This document shows, piece after piece, positions 32,301 to 41,384 of a stretch of DNA of 64,000 nt. This stretch comes from Cyclobacteriaceae bacterium (GTDB lineage Bacteria > Bacteroidota > Bacteroidia > Cytophagales > Cyclobacteriaceae): positions 434,001-498,000 of the forward strand of contig JAEUUI010000030.1 of the NCBI GenBank assembly GCA_016786585.1, in the 5' to 3' direction. The position numbers and the translations under genes are program-made. The stretch's first letter is position 1. The number at the start of each line of letters is the position of its first letter. The notes under the pieces were generated by a model that did no database searches, was not told the DNA's origin, and saw nothing but the letters and a program-made list of their open reading frames with translations.

Positions 32301-34331
32301 ATGGACAAGGACAGAAATAAAATGCAGCCGCCTAAAGGGCCGCGCGGAAATTACCAGATGTGGGTAATCCTGATTGCGGTCGCTGTGATTTTGGGAGTGG
32401 TATGGGCGACTTCATCCAGTAACCTCAAAGAAATCGATCAATCACGCCTCGAAAGCATGATCAAAGCCGGCGATGTAAAGAAAATCGCCTTAATAAAAGA
32501 CCAGGAACTTGTTGAAGTAACACTTACTGCCGATGCAGTAAAGAATGCCAAGTACAGCGATGATATTAAAGAAAGTCCGCTTGGCTCAAATGCAACCGGC
32601 CCGCACTACAAAGTGAAGGTTATTTCAGTTGATAACTTCGACAGCTGGTACAGGAGCATCAAAGCTGATAACAAACCGCAACTGACTTCTGAAGTCAGGA
32701 TCAACTTCTTTAAAGAATTCCTCTCGTGGGGACTTCTCCTATTGTTGCTAATTGGTTTCTGGATGCTGATGCGCAGAATGACTGGCGGTGGCGGTCCGGG
32801 CGGACAAATCTTCAATATTGGAAAGTCAAAGGCAGCATTGTTCGATGCTGATAACAAAGTAAAAATCACCTTCTCGGACGTTGCCGGGCTGGATGAAGCG
32901 AAAGAAGAAGTTCAGGAAATTGTTGAATTCCTTAAAACTCCATCCAAATTCACTAAGCTTGGTGGCAAGATTCCAAAAGGCGCATTGCTTGTTGGCCCTC
33001 CGGGAACCGGTAAGACGTTGCTTGCAAAAGCCGTAGCCGGAGAAGCAGGTGTTCCATTTTTCTCACTGTCAGGTTCCGACTTCGTAGAGATGTTTGTGGG
33101 TGTTGGTGCAGCGCGTGTTCGCGATTTGTTCAAGCAGGCAAAAGAAAAAGCTCCGTGTATTGTATTTATCGATGAGATCGATGCGATCGGTCGTTCACGC
33201 GGCCGCGGACAAATGCCAGGTGCAAACGATGAACGTGAAAATACATTGAACTCGCTGCTGGTAGAGATGGATGGTTTTGCGACCGATTCAGGCGTAATCA
33301 TTCTTGCAGCAACCAACCGTCCGGATGTACTCGACTCAGCGTTGTTACGCCCGGGTCGTTTCGATCGTCAGATTAGTATCGACAAGCCGGACATCGTAGG
33401 CCGTGAAGCTATATTCAAAGTACACTTGAAGCCGATCAAGATTGATCAGTCGGTTGACATTAAAAAACTCGCTGCACAAACTCCCGGCTTTGCCGGAGCT
33501 GAAATTGCAAACGTATGTAACGAAGCTGCATTGATTGCGGCCCGTAAGGATAAGAAGACCGTTGAGATGATCGACTTCCAGGACGCAATCGACCGGGTAA
33601 TCGGTGGTCTGGAGAAGAAGACAAAAATCATTTCACCGGAAGAAAAACGAATTGTTGCTTATCACGAAGCAGGTCACGCAGTGGCAGGCTGGTTCTTGGA
33701 ACATGCCGATCCGTTGGTTAAAGTAAGTATCGTTCCACGTGGTATCGCAGCACTCGGTTACGCACAATACCTTCCGAAAGAACAGTTCCTGTATCAGACC
33801 GAGCAGATGAATGATGAGATGTGTATGGCCTTTGGGGGTCGCGCAGCGGAAGACATCGTATTCGGTAAAATTTCTACCGGTGCGTTAAGCGACCTGGAGC
33901 GTATTACAAAAATGGCATACAGCATCGTTACGATCTACGGTATGAACAAAGAGATCGGCAATATGTCGTTCTACGATTCAAAGGCAAATGACTACTCGTT
34001 TCAAAAGCCATACTCGGATGCAACCGCAGAGAAGATCGATCAGGAAGTAAAGCGTATCATTGATACATGCTATAACCGCACAAGGGCGTTGTTGGAAAAA
34101 CATCGCGAGCATCTTGAAGTGATTGCAAATGAACTGTTGCAAAAAGAAATTCTGTTTCAGTCAGACCTTGAGCGATTGATCGGCAAGCGTCCGTTCGACA
34201 AGCTCACAACCTATCAGCAATTCACGAACGGTAAAGACAAGTCGGAAGAAGCTGAGAAAAAAGAGCATAGCCGTCCGAGTGAAGACAGCATTCCGGAGAG
34301 CGAAACTCCCGGATTGACTGGAAATAAGTAA
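32301..34331 (+). CDS. ftsH: ATP-dependent zinc metalloprotease FtsH
   Basis: FtsH is a membrane-bound AAA+ protease that removes damaged membrane proteins and short-lived regulators. The 676-residue protein has two membrane helices ([17 protein letters not shown] and [17 protein letters not shown]) around a periplasmic domain. The AAA module follows with Walker A (GPPGTGKT, about residue 232), Walker B ([11 protein letters not shown]), the second region of homology ([20 protein letters not shown]), and then the zinc site HEAGH (H455). The acidic, hydrophilic tail after residue 630 is typical of Bacteroidota homologues. A strong terminator follows. Confidence 0.97.
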   Translation: MDKDRNKMQPPKGPRGNYQMWVILIAVAVILGVVWATSSSNLKEIDQSRLESMIKAGDVKKIALIKDQELVEVTLTADAVKNAKYSDDIKESPLGSNATGPHYKVKVISVDNFDSWYRSIKADNKPQLTSEVRINFFKEFLSWGLLLLLLIGFWMLMRRMTGGGGPGGQIFNIGKSKAALFDADNKVKITFSDVAGLDEAKEEVQEIVEFLKTPSKFTKLGGKIPKGALLVGPPGTGKTLLAKAVAGEAGVPFFSLSGSDFVEMFVGVGAARVRDLFKQAKEKAPCIVFIDEIDAIGRSRGRGQMPGANDERENTLNSLLVEMDGFATDSGVIILAATNRPDVLDSALLRPGRFDRQISIDKPDIVGREAIFKVHLKPIKIDQSVDIKKLAAQTPGFAGAEIANVCNEAALIAARKDKKTVEMIDFQDAIDRVIGGLEKKTKIISPEEKRIVAYHEAGHAVAGWFLEHADPLVKVSIVPRGIAALGYAQYLPKEQFLYQTEQMNDEMCMAFGGRAAEDIVFGKISTGALSDLERITKMAYSIVTIYGMNKEIGNMSFYDSKANDYSFQKPYSDATAEKIDQEVKRIIDTCYNRTRALLEKHREHLEVIANELLQKEILFQSDLERLIGKRPFDKLTTYQQFTNGKDKSEEAEKKEHSRPSEDSIPESETPGLTGNK

Positions 34332-34364
34332 CAATATTTAGAATAACACATTAGGCAAACGAGG

Positions 34365-34432
34365 AATCCCTCCCAATGAAAAGCAAAGCATGCAACCGCA
34401 CATTTGCTTTTTATTCGGAGGGGTTGCTTTTT
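34365..34432 (+). terminator. Long terminator-type hairpin after ftsH
   Basis: An outer stem of ATCCCTCC with GGAGGGGT encloses an inner stem of AAAAGCAAA with TTTGCTTTT. A run of T follows. Confidence 0.7.
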
Positions 34433-34508
34433 TGTGGAGATCGGGTGGTATCCGTATTGGTGGATTCCCCGCAGTGACGGCCAAGCCGTTGGTTGAAAAT
34501 TAACTCAA

Positions 34509-35273
34509 ATGACCATCCACCTCCCTACCGGTAAAAAGATCTTCTTCGCTTCCGACTTCCATTTGGGTGTTCCGAATGCCGAAGAGAGTCTGGATCGCGA
34601 ACGGAGAATCGTACGCTGGCTTGATTCGGTGAAGCACGAAGCACACAGTATTTACCTGATGGGTGATATTTTCGACTTCTGGTTCGAATATCATCACACG
34701 ATTCCAAAGGGCTTTATAAGGTTGCAGGGCAAGCTGGCAGAGATCACCGATGCCGGGATCCCGGTTACCTTCTTTACTGGCAATCACGACATGTGGATGT
34801 TCGATTACTTCAAAAGAGAGTTGAACATCACGATTCACCGCGATCCGGTGTTACTGCAAGTAAACAATCAGAAGGTGCTTATCGGCCATGGTGACGGCCT
34901 TGGTCCCGGAGACACCACATACAAAATCCTGAAGTGGTTTTTTAATAGCAAATTCTGTCAGTGGCTTTTTGGATGGATTCACCCGAATATTGGCATGGGC
35001 ATTGCCCATTTCTGGTCGCGCAAGAGCCGCATCAGCAATATTAAACGGGAAGAGAAGTTTAAAGGCGAAGAGAACGAGTTTTTGCTGGCGTATTGTAAAG
35101 ATTTGGAAAAGAAACATCATCACGATTTCTACATCTTCGGTCACCGTCATTTACCACTCGATCTAAAAGTATCGGATAACAGCCGGTACATCAATCTGGG
35201 CGAGTGGGTGAACTTCAACACCTACGCGGAATACGATGGCAATACGGTTGAATTAAAAACGTTTAATGGTTGA
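34509..35273 (+). CDS. lpxH: UDP-2,3-diacylglucosamine diphosphatase
   Basis: The enzyme cleaves UDP-2,3-diacylglucosamine to lipid X in lipid A synthesis. The 254-residue metallophosphoesterase has all five metal-binding blocks in order: DFHLG, GDIFDFWFEY, GNHDMW, GHGDGLGPGD and GHRHLP. It lacks a signal peptide and is peripheral on the inner face of the inner membrane. Together with acpP at 39.8 kb it shows a Gram-negative envelope. Its stop overlaps a TTG that could start the following frame, but the next gene is better started 42 bases later. Confidence 0.92.
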   Translation: MTIHLPTGKKIFFASDFHLGVPNAEESLDRERRIVRWLDSVKHEAHSIYLMGDIFDFWFEYHHTIPKGFIRLQGKLAEITDAGIPVTFFTGNHDMWMFDYFKRELNITIHRDPVLLQVNNQKVLIGHGDGLGPGDTTYKILKWFFNSKFCQWLFGWIHPNIGMGIAHFWSRKSRISNIKREEKFKGEENEFLLAYCKDLEKKHHHDFYIFGHRHLPLDLKVSDNSRYINLGEWVNFNTYAEYDGNTVELKTFNG

Positions 35274-35314
35274 ACCGGCTGATTCAGCATCTCGTTGATT
35301 ACAACAGGCAAATA

Positions 35315-36091
35315 ATGACCCCTAAAAAGCTTCTCACTTTCCTTTTATTCGCTTCCTCCCTTCTGACTGTCGCTCAAAAGCGGATCACGGCTATCGACAT
35401 TAAAGATGTTGCATCGGCTTATGTTGATCGTCCGGGTGATCTATACATCCTTAACACCGACAACAAAGTTTCTAAGTTTGACACACTCGGCATGCCCGTG
35501 GCTGACATGGGTTTCGAAAAAACACCAACGGTGTTCGATCCGCGTGATGGCGCACGTATGTTCATCTACTTTGCAGATGTGAAGCAGGGTACGTTTTTTT
35601 CAACAGGAACCAGTCAGGGCTTTTTCATTTACGACTACTTCGCGATGGAGCCCATTTTTGCTACTTCGTGCGGTGATAACCAGGTGTGGATCGTTGACAA
35701 GGGAGATTGGAGCATCAAGAAGCTCGACCCAAAGGCCGGTAAAATTGTAGCAGAAGCAGCGATCGACCGTGCACAATTTCAGGATGAGCCAAAGATCACC
35801 GCCGTGCGCGAGTATCAGAATTTTCTGTTCGTGCTCGATAAGAACATAGGCATCATCATTTTCAACGCGATCGGAAAGCAAATCAAAAAGATCGAGGGAA
35901 AGGATATCCCCTATTTCAATTTTCTGGGTGAAGAACTGTATTATAAAAAGGACGGTAAGCTGATCTTTTATGATTTGTTTGACGGAACAACCCGCGAAGA
36001 GAACATTGATTCAGATTGCTTGTACACGTTGCTTACGGACGCCCGCAAGTATGTCGTATATAAAGACCGGATTGATGTGTTTGAGAATTAA
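35315..36091 (+). CDS. Secreted propeller-like protein of unknown function
   Basis: The ATG at 35315 gives 258 residues beginning with a signal peptide (KKLLTFLLFASSLLTVAQ). The mature part consists of short repeating strand units (YVDRPGDLYILNTDNKVSKF, DNQVWIVDKGDWSIKKLDPK, EYQNFLFVLDKNIGIIIFN). These read as blades of a beta-propeller with fewer than seven units. No catalytic motif is visible. It lies 41 bases after lpxH on the same strand and may be co-transcribed; its role in envelope biology is only suggested by that. Confidence 0.75.
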   Translation: MTPKKLLTFLLFASSLLTVAQKRITAIDIKDVASAYVDRPGDLYILNTDNKVSKFDTLGMPVADMGFEKTPTVFDPRDGARMFIYFADVKQGTFFSTGTSQGFFIYDYFAMEPIFATSCGDNQVWIVDKGDWSIKKLDPKAGKIVAEAAIDRAQFQDEPKITAVREYQNFLFVLDKNIGIIIFNAIGKQIKKIEGKDIPYFNFLGEELYYKKDGKLIFYDLFDGTTREENIDSDCLYTLLTDARKYVVYKDRIDVFEN

Positions 36092-36108
36092 TGGAATTTG
36101 GTAATCTG

Positions 36109-36690
36109 TTACATTCGACCGCTTCGCGGTCGGCCGTTAAATAGCCATTATCCGCTATAAACATGGGATGCCTTCGGCATCATACAAACGCAAAAAAGAG
36201 GTTTTCAGCAGCCGCCATTCCGCCACAATCCCGAAGGGATTGAATGTTGATAAAGATCATTTATTAAGGATTATCACGATGCTGAAGGCATCGAATATTC
36301 TATCAAGATACATTCCGCTTCGCGGTCGGCATTGCCACAAATCATTATATCTATAAACATGGGATGCCTTCGGCATCACACGAGTTCGAAAGAATTCGGA
36401 AGCGACTATCAAGACAACAATCCCGAAAGGATTGAATGTGAATAGAAAATCATTATTAAGGATTATCACGATGCTGAAGGCATCGAATATTTTATCAGGA
36501 TACATTTGACCGCTTCGCGGTCGGCATTGCCACAATCTTTATATCTATAAACATGGGATGCCTTCGGAATCACACGGGTTCGAAAGAATTTCAAAGCGGC
36601 TATCGAGACAACAATCCTGAAGGGATTGAATGTTAATAAAGATCATTTATTAAGGATTATCGCGATGCTGAAGGCATCGAATATTGCTTT
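36109..36690. repeat. Three tandem copies of a ~195-bp unit with four small hairpins each
   Basis: Each unit has four palindromes in fixed order. They are ACCGCTTCGCGGT (36118, about 36315, 36509), GATGCCTTCGGCATC (36167, 36363, 36557), CAATCCCGAAGGGATTG (36226, 36418, 36612) and CGATGCTGAAGGCATCG (36277, 36469, 36663). Spacer text such as ATCTATAAACATGG and ATTAAGGATTATC is also conserved. Most loops are TTC or GAA. No protein frame is shared by the three copies. Confidence 0.9.
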
Positions 36691-36892
36691 AAAAATCATA
36701 TCGATCCTAAGAGCTTCACGTGTGTTTTGAGGATGCCTATAATTCGAATCTTTTCAAAATCGTACAAAAAAAGTGTTCACTTTTGAACATATTTGTACAG
36801 TTGAGGACACGTAAACATCTTAAAAATGCCGTTTTCCTAATAACCGGGCTCTGGCATAGATTTTCGTTAAAAATCTCAACCTAAACATTCGT
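36691..36892. other. Leader of the sigma-54-type regulator gene
   Basis: This 200-bp stretch has no gene. It contains a short inverted repeat TGTTCACTTTTGAACA near 36774. A TGGCAT near 36852 was checked as a sigma-54 -24 box, but the matching -12 GC is absent. Confidence 0.35.
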
Positions 36893-38263
36893 ATGACGGC
36901 AGAAGGCGGAAAAATATTGATGATTGATGATGACGAAGATGTGTTGCTGGCGGCAAAAATGCTCCTGAAAAAACAGAACCATCATGTTATTATCGAAAAG
37001 AATCCCAACAAGATTCCTTTTCTTTTAAACAACGATACGTACGATGTTATTCTGCTGGATATGAACTTCAGCAAAGACATCACCAGTGGTAAGGAAGGCT
37101 TTTACTGGCTTGAAAAAATCCTGGAAAAGGATCCTCAGGCTGTGGTGATTCTCATCACCGCTTTCGGTGACGTGGAGATGGCTGTAAAAGCCCTGAAGCA
37201 AGGCGCAACAGACTTTGTATTGAAGCCCTGGCAGAATGAAAAGCTGATCTCGACAATTTCTACTGCAATCAAGTTGCGCCAATCATACAGCGAAGTTGAT
37301 AAGCTTCGTAAAGCCAAGGAGATGCTGGAAGAACAGATCAGCAAACCGTTTGGCGAAATCATCGGACAGAGTACCGCCATTAACGAAGTATTTGGTCTGA
37401 TTGACAAGGTTGCAAAGACTGATGCTAATGTTTTGATCCTTGGTGAAAACGGAACCGGTAAAGAACTAATCGCTCGTGCGATTCACCAGCGTTCACTTCG
37501 TAAAGACAACAGCTTTGTATCAGTTGATATGGGAGCGATTACCGAGACACTTTTTGAAAGTGAACTCTTTGGGCATAAAAAGGGAGCGTTCACAGACGCA
37601 CGCGAAGACCGGCCGGGAAGATTTGAACTGGCAAACGGTGGAACACTGTTTCTTGATGAAATCGGAAATCTGAGTCTAAGCTTACAGAGCAAATTGCTGA
37701 GTGCGTTACAGGCCCGTCAGGTAACGCGTGTCGGTTCGAACCAGTCAATCCCGGTTGACATTCGGTTGATTTGCGCTACCAACATGCCGCTGCATCAAAT
37801 GGTAAAGGAAGGAACATTCCGGCAGGATTTGCTTTATCGCATCAATACCGTTGAGATTAAGGTTCCGCCTCTGGCAGATCGCATGGAGGATATTCCGTTG
37901 CTGGCTCAGCACTACCTCGAACATTACGCGAAGAAATATCACAAATCGGTTACGACTATTTCCCCAGGCGCAGCAGATAAACTTAAACGCTATGCGTGGC
38001 CGGGTAACATCCGAGAACTGCAGCATTCGATTGAGCGTGCCGTGATCATGACCGACTCTAACTCTTTGCAGGAAAGTGACTTTTTATTCAGCCGCCCGGT
38101 TTCATCATCGGCATCGCCCGAAACACTAAACCTCGATGAAGTTGAAAAGGCTGCGATTGTTAAAGCGCTTAGTCTCTACAGCGGAAACATTTCGAAGGCA
38201 GCCGATGAACTTGGCCTGACGCGCGCATCACTTTATCGAAGAATGGAGAAATATGGACTTTAA
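36893..38263 (+). CDS. NtrC-family response regulator, sigma-54-type activator
   Basis: The 456-residue protein has an N-terminal receiver domain (IDDDEDVLLAA; acceptor Asp in VILLDMNF), then an AAA+ domain and a C-terminal Fis-type helix-turn-helix (KAADELGLTRASLYRRM). The AAA+ domain carries Walker A GENGTGKE and Walker B GGTLFLDEIGNL. The sigma-54-contact loop reads GAFTDA rather than GAFTGA, a variant I recall from Bacteroidota. It overlaps the start of its kinase gene by 11 bases, so the pair is translationally coupled. Confidence 0.93.
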   Translation: MTAEGGKILMIDDDEDVLLAAKMLLKKQNHHVIIEKNPNKIPFLLNNDTYDVILLDMNFSKDITSGKEGFYWLEKILEKDPQAVVILITAFGDVEMAVKALKQGATDFVLKPWQNEKLISTISTAIKLRQSYSEVDKLRKAKEMLEEQISKPFGEIIGQSTAINEVFGLIDKVAKTDANVLILGENGTGKELIARAIHQRSLRKDNSFVSVDMGAITETLFESELFGHKKGAFTDAREDRPGRFELANGGTLFLDEIGNLSLSLQSKLLSALQARQVTRVGSNQSIPVDIRLICATNMPLHQMVKEGTFRQDLLYRINTVEIKVPPLADRMEDIPLLAQHYLEHYAKKYHKSVTTISPGAADKLKRYAWPGNIRELQHSIERAVIMTDSNSLQESDFLFSRPVSSSASPETLNLDEVEKAAIVKALSLYSGNISKAADELGLTRASLYRRMEKYGL

Positions 38264-39605
38264 CTGGAAATCACCGGTATTGCCTCGCGTGGCCATACTG
38301 GCTTTTTCCATTTTATTGTTTGGCTATTTGCTGTTCAGCGAGCAGCAGTACATCATTTCTATCATCCTATTGCTCGTCATTCTGTTCCAGGTTAAACAGA
38401 TGATGAGGATGATCGAAAGCTCCAATTACGACATGGCTTCTTTTCTGGACGCCATTAAATTTGATGATCTATCCTCCACGTTTAAAACCGACAGCAACGA
38501 CCCGAGCATTCAGCGTTTACACAATGAAATGAACGAGGCGCTTGTTAAACTCCGGTATTCCCGCCAGGAACGCGATTCAGAATACCTGTTCTACAAGAAC
38601 ATTGTGATGCACGTGGGTATCGGGCTGATCATCTTCAAAGAAGATACAGGCAAAATAGAAATCTTCAACAGCGCAGCACGCAAACTGTTAAAAGTAAATC
38701 GTGCTGAAACGGTAAACGATCTCAAGGAAGTAAGCGAGACACTCGTAAATGTTTTCACCCGCCTGCGAACCGGTGGACGCGAATTATTACGATTAAAAGT
38801 CGGGGAAGATTTTATTCAGCTTTCGGTGTATGCCATTGAGTTAACACTCCGCGGTGAGAACCTCAAACTCATATCCTTGCAGAATATTCAGAGTGAACTT
38901 GAAGAAAAAGAAATGGAAGCATGGCAGAACCTCGTGCGCGTGCTTACCCATGAGATCATGAATTCGGTTACACCCATTTCTTCACTGGCCGGAATTGTGG
39001 AAGATGAGATTCGGATTCACCTGCGCGATGAACACGAGAAACCATTGCAAAAAGAACAGCTTGCCGATATACATCTTTCCCTGCAAACGATCAGCAAGCG
39101 CAGTGAAGGCCTGATTCATTTCGTTAAAGAGTTTAGAAGCTTAACCCACATTCCGAAACCGAAACCGGAAAACATCCAAGTGAGTCAACTTTTTGACGAG
39201 GTAGCCATGTTGCATAAAAGTGAGCTGTCGGAAAAAGTTATCAGGCTCGAATGCAAAGTCGACCCGGCCGACCTCACGATTTCTGCGGACAAGATCATGA
39301 TCGAGCAGGTTGTGATTAACCTCTTCAAAAATGCAATCCAGGCATTTGATGAAGGTGAAGAGAAACTTATTACGCTTCGGGCATACTATAATGAGAAAAT
39401 GCGGCCGGTAATTTCTGTTAAAGACAATGGAACCGGCATCGATCCTGAGGCGCTTGAAAAAATCTTCATCCCATTCTTTACTACCAAAAAAACGGGTTCA
39501 GGTATCGGCTTAAGCCTCTCCCGCCAGATTATGCGCCAGCATCAGGGCACACTTACGGTAAAATCCACCGTTGGAAAAGGTACCGAATTCCTCATGCGAT
39601 TCTGA
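38253..39605 (+). CDS. Membrane sensor histidine kinase paired with the NtrC-type regulator
   Basis: The 450-residue kinase has two closely spaced membrane helices (ILAFSILLFGYLLFS and YIISIILLLVILFQ) with almost no periplasmic loop. A PAS-like domain (VGIGLIIFKEDTGKIEIFN) follows. The phospho-acceptor box is LTHEIMNSVTPISSL and the ATP-binding boxes are NLFKNAIQAF, DNGTGIDPEAL and GSGIGLSLSRQI. The missing periplasmic loop implies sensing in the membrane or cytoplasm, as in NtrY/AtoS-like kinases. It is coupled to the preceding regulator by an overlap. Confidence 0.92.
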   Translation: MDFNWKSPVLPRVAILAFSILLFGYLLFSEQQYIISIILLLVILFQVKQMMRMIESSNYDMASFLDAIKFDDLSSTFKTDSNDPSIQRLHNEMNEALVKLRYSRQERDSEYLFYKNIVMHVGIGLIIFKEDTGKIEIFNSAARKLLKVNRAETVNDLKEVSETLVNVFTRLRTGGRELLRLKVGEDFIQLSVYAIELTLRGENLKLISLQNIQSELEEKEMEAWQNLVRVLTHEIMNSVTPISSLAGIVEDEIRIHLRDEHEKPLQKEQLADIHLSLQTISKRSEGLIHFVKEFRSLTHIPKPKPENIQVSQLFDEVAMLHKSELSEKVIRLECKVDPADLTISADKIMIEQVVINLFKNAIQAFDEGEEKLITLRAYYNEKMRPVISVKDNGTGIDPEALEKIFIPFFTTKKTGSGIGLSLSRQIMRQHQGTLTVKSTVGKGTEFLMRF

Positions 39606-39609
39606 TCCG

Positions 39610-39686
39610 TTAGGGATTCGGCATTAGGGATTAGGGATTAGGGAATTAGAAATTCAGGCATCAGGTATTAGGAACTGGGGATTAGA
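39610..39686. repeat. Short GGGATTA-type simple repeat
   Basis: The words TTAGGGATT, ATTAGGGATTAGGGATTAGG and GGGGATTAG recur with small changes. The heptamer is typical low-complexity intergenic sequence of Bacteroidota. Confidence 0.6.
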
Positions 39687-39753
39687 CAGTACGAGGTACT
39701 CTGTTCATCAAATCCCTCGTTCCCAATACTTCTTACCAATTCCCAAAAATTCA

Positions 39754-39761
39754 TACCTTTG
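39754..39761 (+). promoter_or_regulatory. -7 box of the acpP promoter
   Basis: TACCTTTG is an exact TAnnTTTG element, 22 bases before the acpP ATG. No clear TTG lies at the usual distance upstream. Confidence 0.5.
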
Positions 39762-39783
39762 GCGAAATTTGTATCGACTATTT

Positions 39784-40029
39784 ATGCAAGATGTTTCAAA
39801 ACGCGTTGCCCAAATCCTGATTGAAAAATTGGGCATTGCCGAATCGGAAATAACACCTGACGCTAACCTGGTAAAAGACCTTGGAATTGATTCACTAGAC
39901 TACGCAGAAATCGTAATGGATTTCGAGCAGACGTTCGATATCAAAATCCCGGATGATGATGCCGAAAAATTGTCGACCATTGGCAATGCGGTAAAGTATA
40001 TCGAATCGAAATTGAAAGATAAAAAGTAA
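39784..40029 (+). CDS. acpP: Acyl carrier protein
   Basis: This small acidic carrier holds growing fatty acids on a 4'-phosphopantetheine arm. The ATG at 39784 gives 81 residues, the normal length; an upstream in-frame TTG would add five. The modification site is the Ser in LGIDSLDYAEIVM, and the domain ends with KYIESKLKDKK. It is convergent with a YopX-like gene whose stop codon is directly adjacent. It is not next to fab genes here, so it could be a second or specialised carrier, but the sequence is of the ordinary FAS type. Confidence 0.92.
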   Translation: MQDVSKRVAQILIEKLGIAESEITPDANLVKDLGIDSLDYAEIVMDFEQTFDIKIPDDDAEKLSTIGNAVKYIESKLKDKK

Positions 40030-40374
40030 TCAGGCGATATCGCCTGATTCGAAATAGCTGCAAAGGCGAATCGTTTTGGCGGCCAGCTCTTTCGAAAAAG
40101 CATCGGATCGTTTTTCAGTTTTCAAATTAGTTAAGAACCAGCCGTTACCCTGATCATCCCAAACAATTACGAACTTCTCCGACTGAACCAGTACAATATC
40201 CATCTCATAAAGTTCCTCTTCGTTCTTATCCGTTAACCCGGTAAACTGAAGCAGCAAATGATCTTTTTTGTTCAACTCGCCTTTCACGCACTCAATGCTG
40301 CTCACCTTCAACAACAGCTTGTTTTCTTTGCTCCAGGCTTTGAATTTGAATTTACGGGGAACGAACGCTATCAT
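40030..40374 (-). CDS. YopX-like domain protein
   Basis: The 114-residue protein has the start KFKFKAWSKENK and the core LLQFTGLTDKNEEELYEMDIV. This matches the pattern FTGLKDKNGKEIYEGDIV of the YopX family, which is mostly found in phages and prophage remnants. Here it stands alone among housekeeping genes, with no other phage gene nearby, so it may be a domesticated copy. The function of the family is unknown. The stop codon abuts that of acpP. Confidence 0.7.
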   Translation of the reverse strand: MIAFVPRKFKFKAWSKENKLLLKVSSIECVKGELNKKDHLLLQFTGLTDKNEEELYEMDIVLVQSEKFVIVWDDQGNGWFLTNLKTEKRSDAFSKELAAKTIRLCSYFESGDIA

Positions 40375-40403
40375 ATCACAAAAGTTTGTAATGTTGGCCT
40401 GCC

Positions 40404-41309
40404 ATGAGCGAAGTTAAGAACGTATTGTTCATTGTCAATAAATTTGCCGGTACCGGCTACCTGCCGCAGGTTGAAGGCCGTATCCTTACCGCGTGTGCAA
40501 AATTTGACGTGGAGTGTACAATTGAATTTACTTCCGGACCCGGGCATGCAACCGATCTGGCACGCGAAGGTTCCAAAAAGAATTTTGATATCGTGGTGGC
40601 TGTGGGTGGTGATGGCACCATTAACGAAGTAGCACGCGGACTGCTGAATACCAATACGCGCATGGGTATCATCCCAAAAGGTTCAGGCAACGGATTAGCC
40701 CGACACCTCGGCATCTCAATGAAAATCGACATCGCATTGGAACAATTGCTAACCGGCCAGGCGGTTGACATGGATACGTTCCGGCTCAACGGAAAGCTCT
40801 CGCTTAATGTTTCCGGGATCGGGTTTGACGGTCACATCGCCAATCTGTTTGCAACGAAGAAAAAGCGTGGCTTCTGGACATACGCGCGACTTGTAACGAT
40901 CAATTATCTCACGTACAAAGAATTTGATGCAGAACTGGAGCTTGAGAATCACGAATTCAAGAAGCACAGTTCATTTATGATTGCGATCGCCAATGCATCA
41001 CAATACGGGAACAACGCACGAGTTGCGCCTCAGGCCTCAGTTACTAACAACAGTCTTCAAACCGCCATCCTGAAAAAGGTACCGGCTCAGAGGGGGTTCC
41101 GGTTCGCATATCAGATGTTTACCGGCAAGCTTAAAACCGGCCGGTATTATACGTGCGTTACCATGCACAATGGGATAATCAAAGTCGCACAACCAACCGC
41201 CTATCACGTAGACGGAGAACCGTGTGGTCACGCTACTGAATTCAAAATCGAGATTTTTCCGCATTCGCTAAAGATGATTGTTCCGCTTAAAAAAATCGGG
41301 AAGGTCTGA
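40404..41309 (+). CDS. Diacylglycerol kinase family lipid kinase (YegS/DgkB-like)
   Basis: The 301-residue enzyme phosphorylates a lipid with ATP. It shows the family nucleotide motif GGDGTINEVARGL, the IIPKGSGNGLARHLGI glycine loop, and the C-terminal half with YHVDGEPCG, whose Asp is part of the catalytic site. The precise lipid (diacylglycerol, sphingoid or other) is not clear from the sequence; Cytophagales can contain sulfonolipids and sphingolipids, so a sphingoid kinase is an alternative. It starts 30 bases after the divergent YopX-like gene. Confidence 0.88.
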   Translation: MSEVKNVLFIVNKFAGTGYLPQVEGRILTACAKFDVECTIEFTSGPGHATDLAREGSKKNFDIVVAVGGDGTINEVARGLLNTNTRMGIIPKGSGNGLARHLGISMKIDIALEQLLTGQAVDMDTFRLNGKLSLNVSGIGFDGHIANLFATKKKRGFWTYARLVTINYLTYKEFDAELELENHEFKKHSSFMIAIANASQYGNNARVAPQASVTNNSLQTAILKKVPAQRGFRFAYQMFTGKLKTGRYYTCVTMHNGIIKVAQPTAYHVDGEPCGHATEFKIEIFPHSLKMIVPLKKIGKV

Positions 41310-41384
41310 CGTAAAATCCCGTGTTTCGGGGGAGATCATTGCGTGCACTTTTGCGTTTTAGTACTGTTATTAACTCCTAACTAT

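Noticed and set aside
36109-36690. CRISPR array
   Set aside because: There are three long units with several different palindromes each, and the sequence between them is conserved rather than unique.
36850-36870. Sigma-54 -24/-12 promoter before the NtrC-type gene
   Set aside because: TGGCAT is present but the -12 GC is missing at the required spacing.
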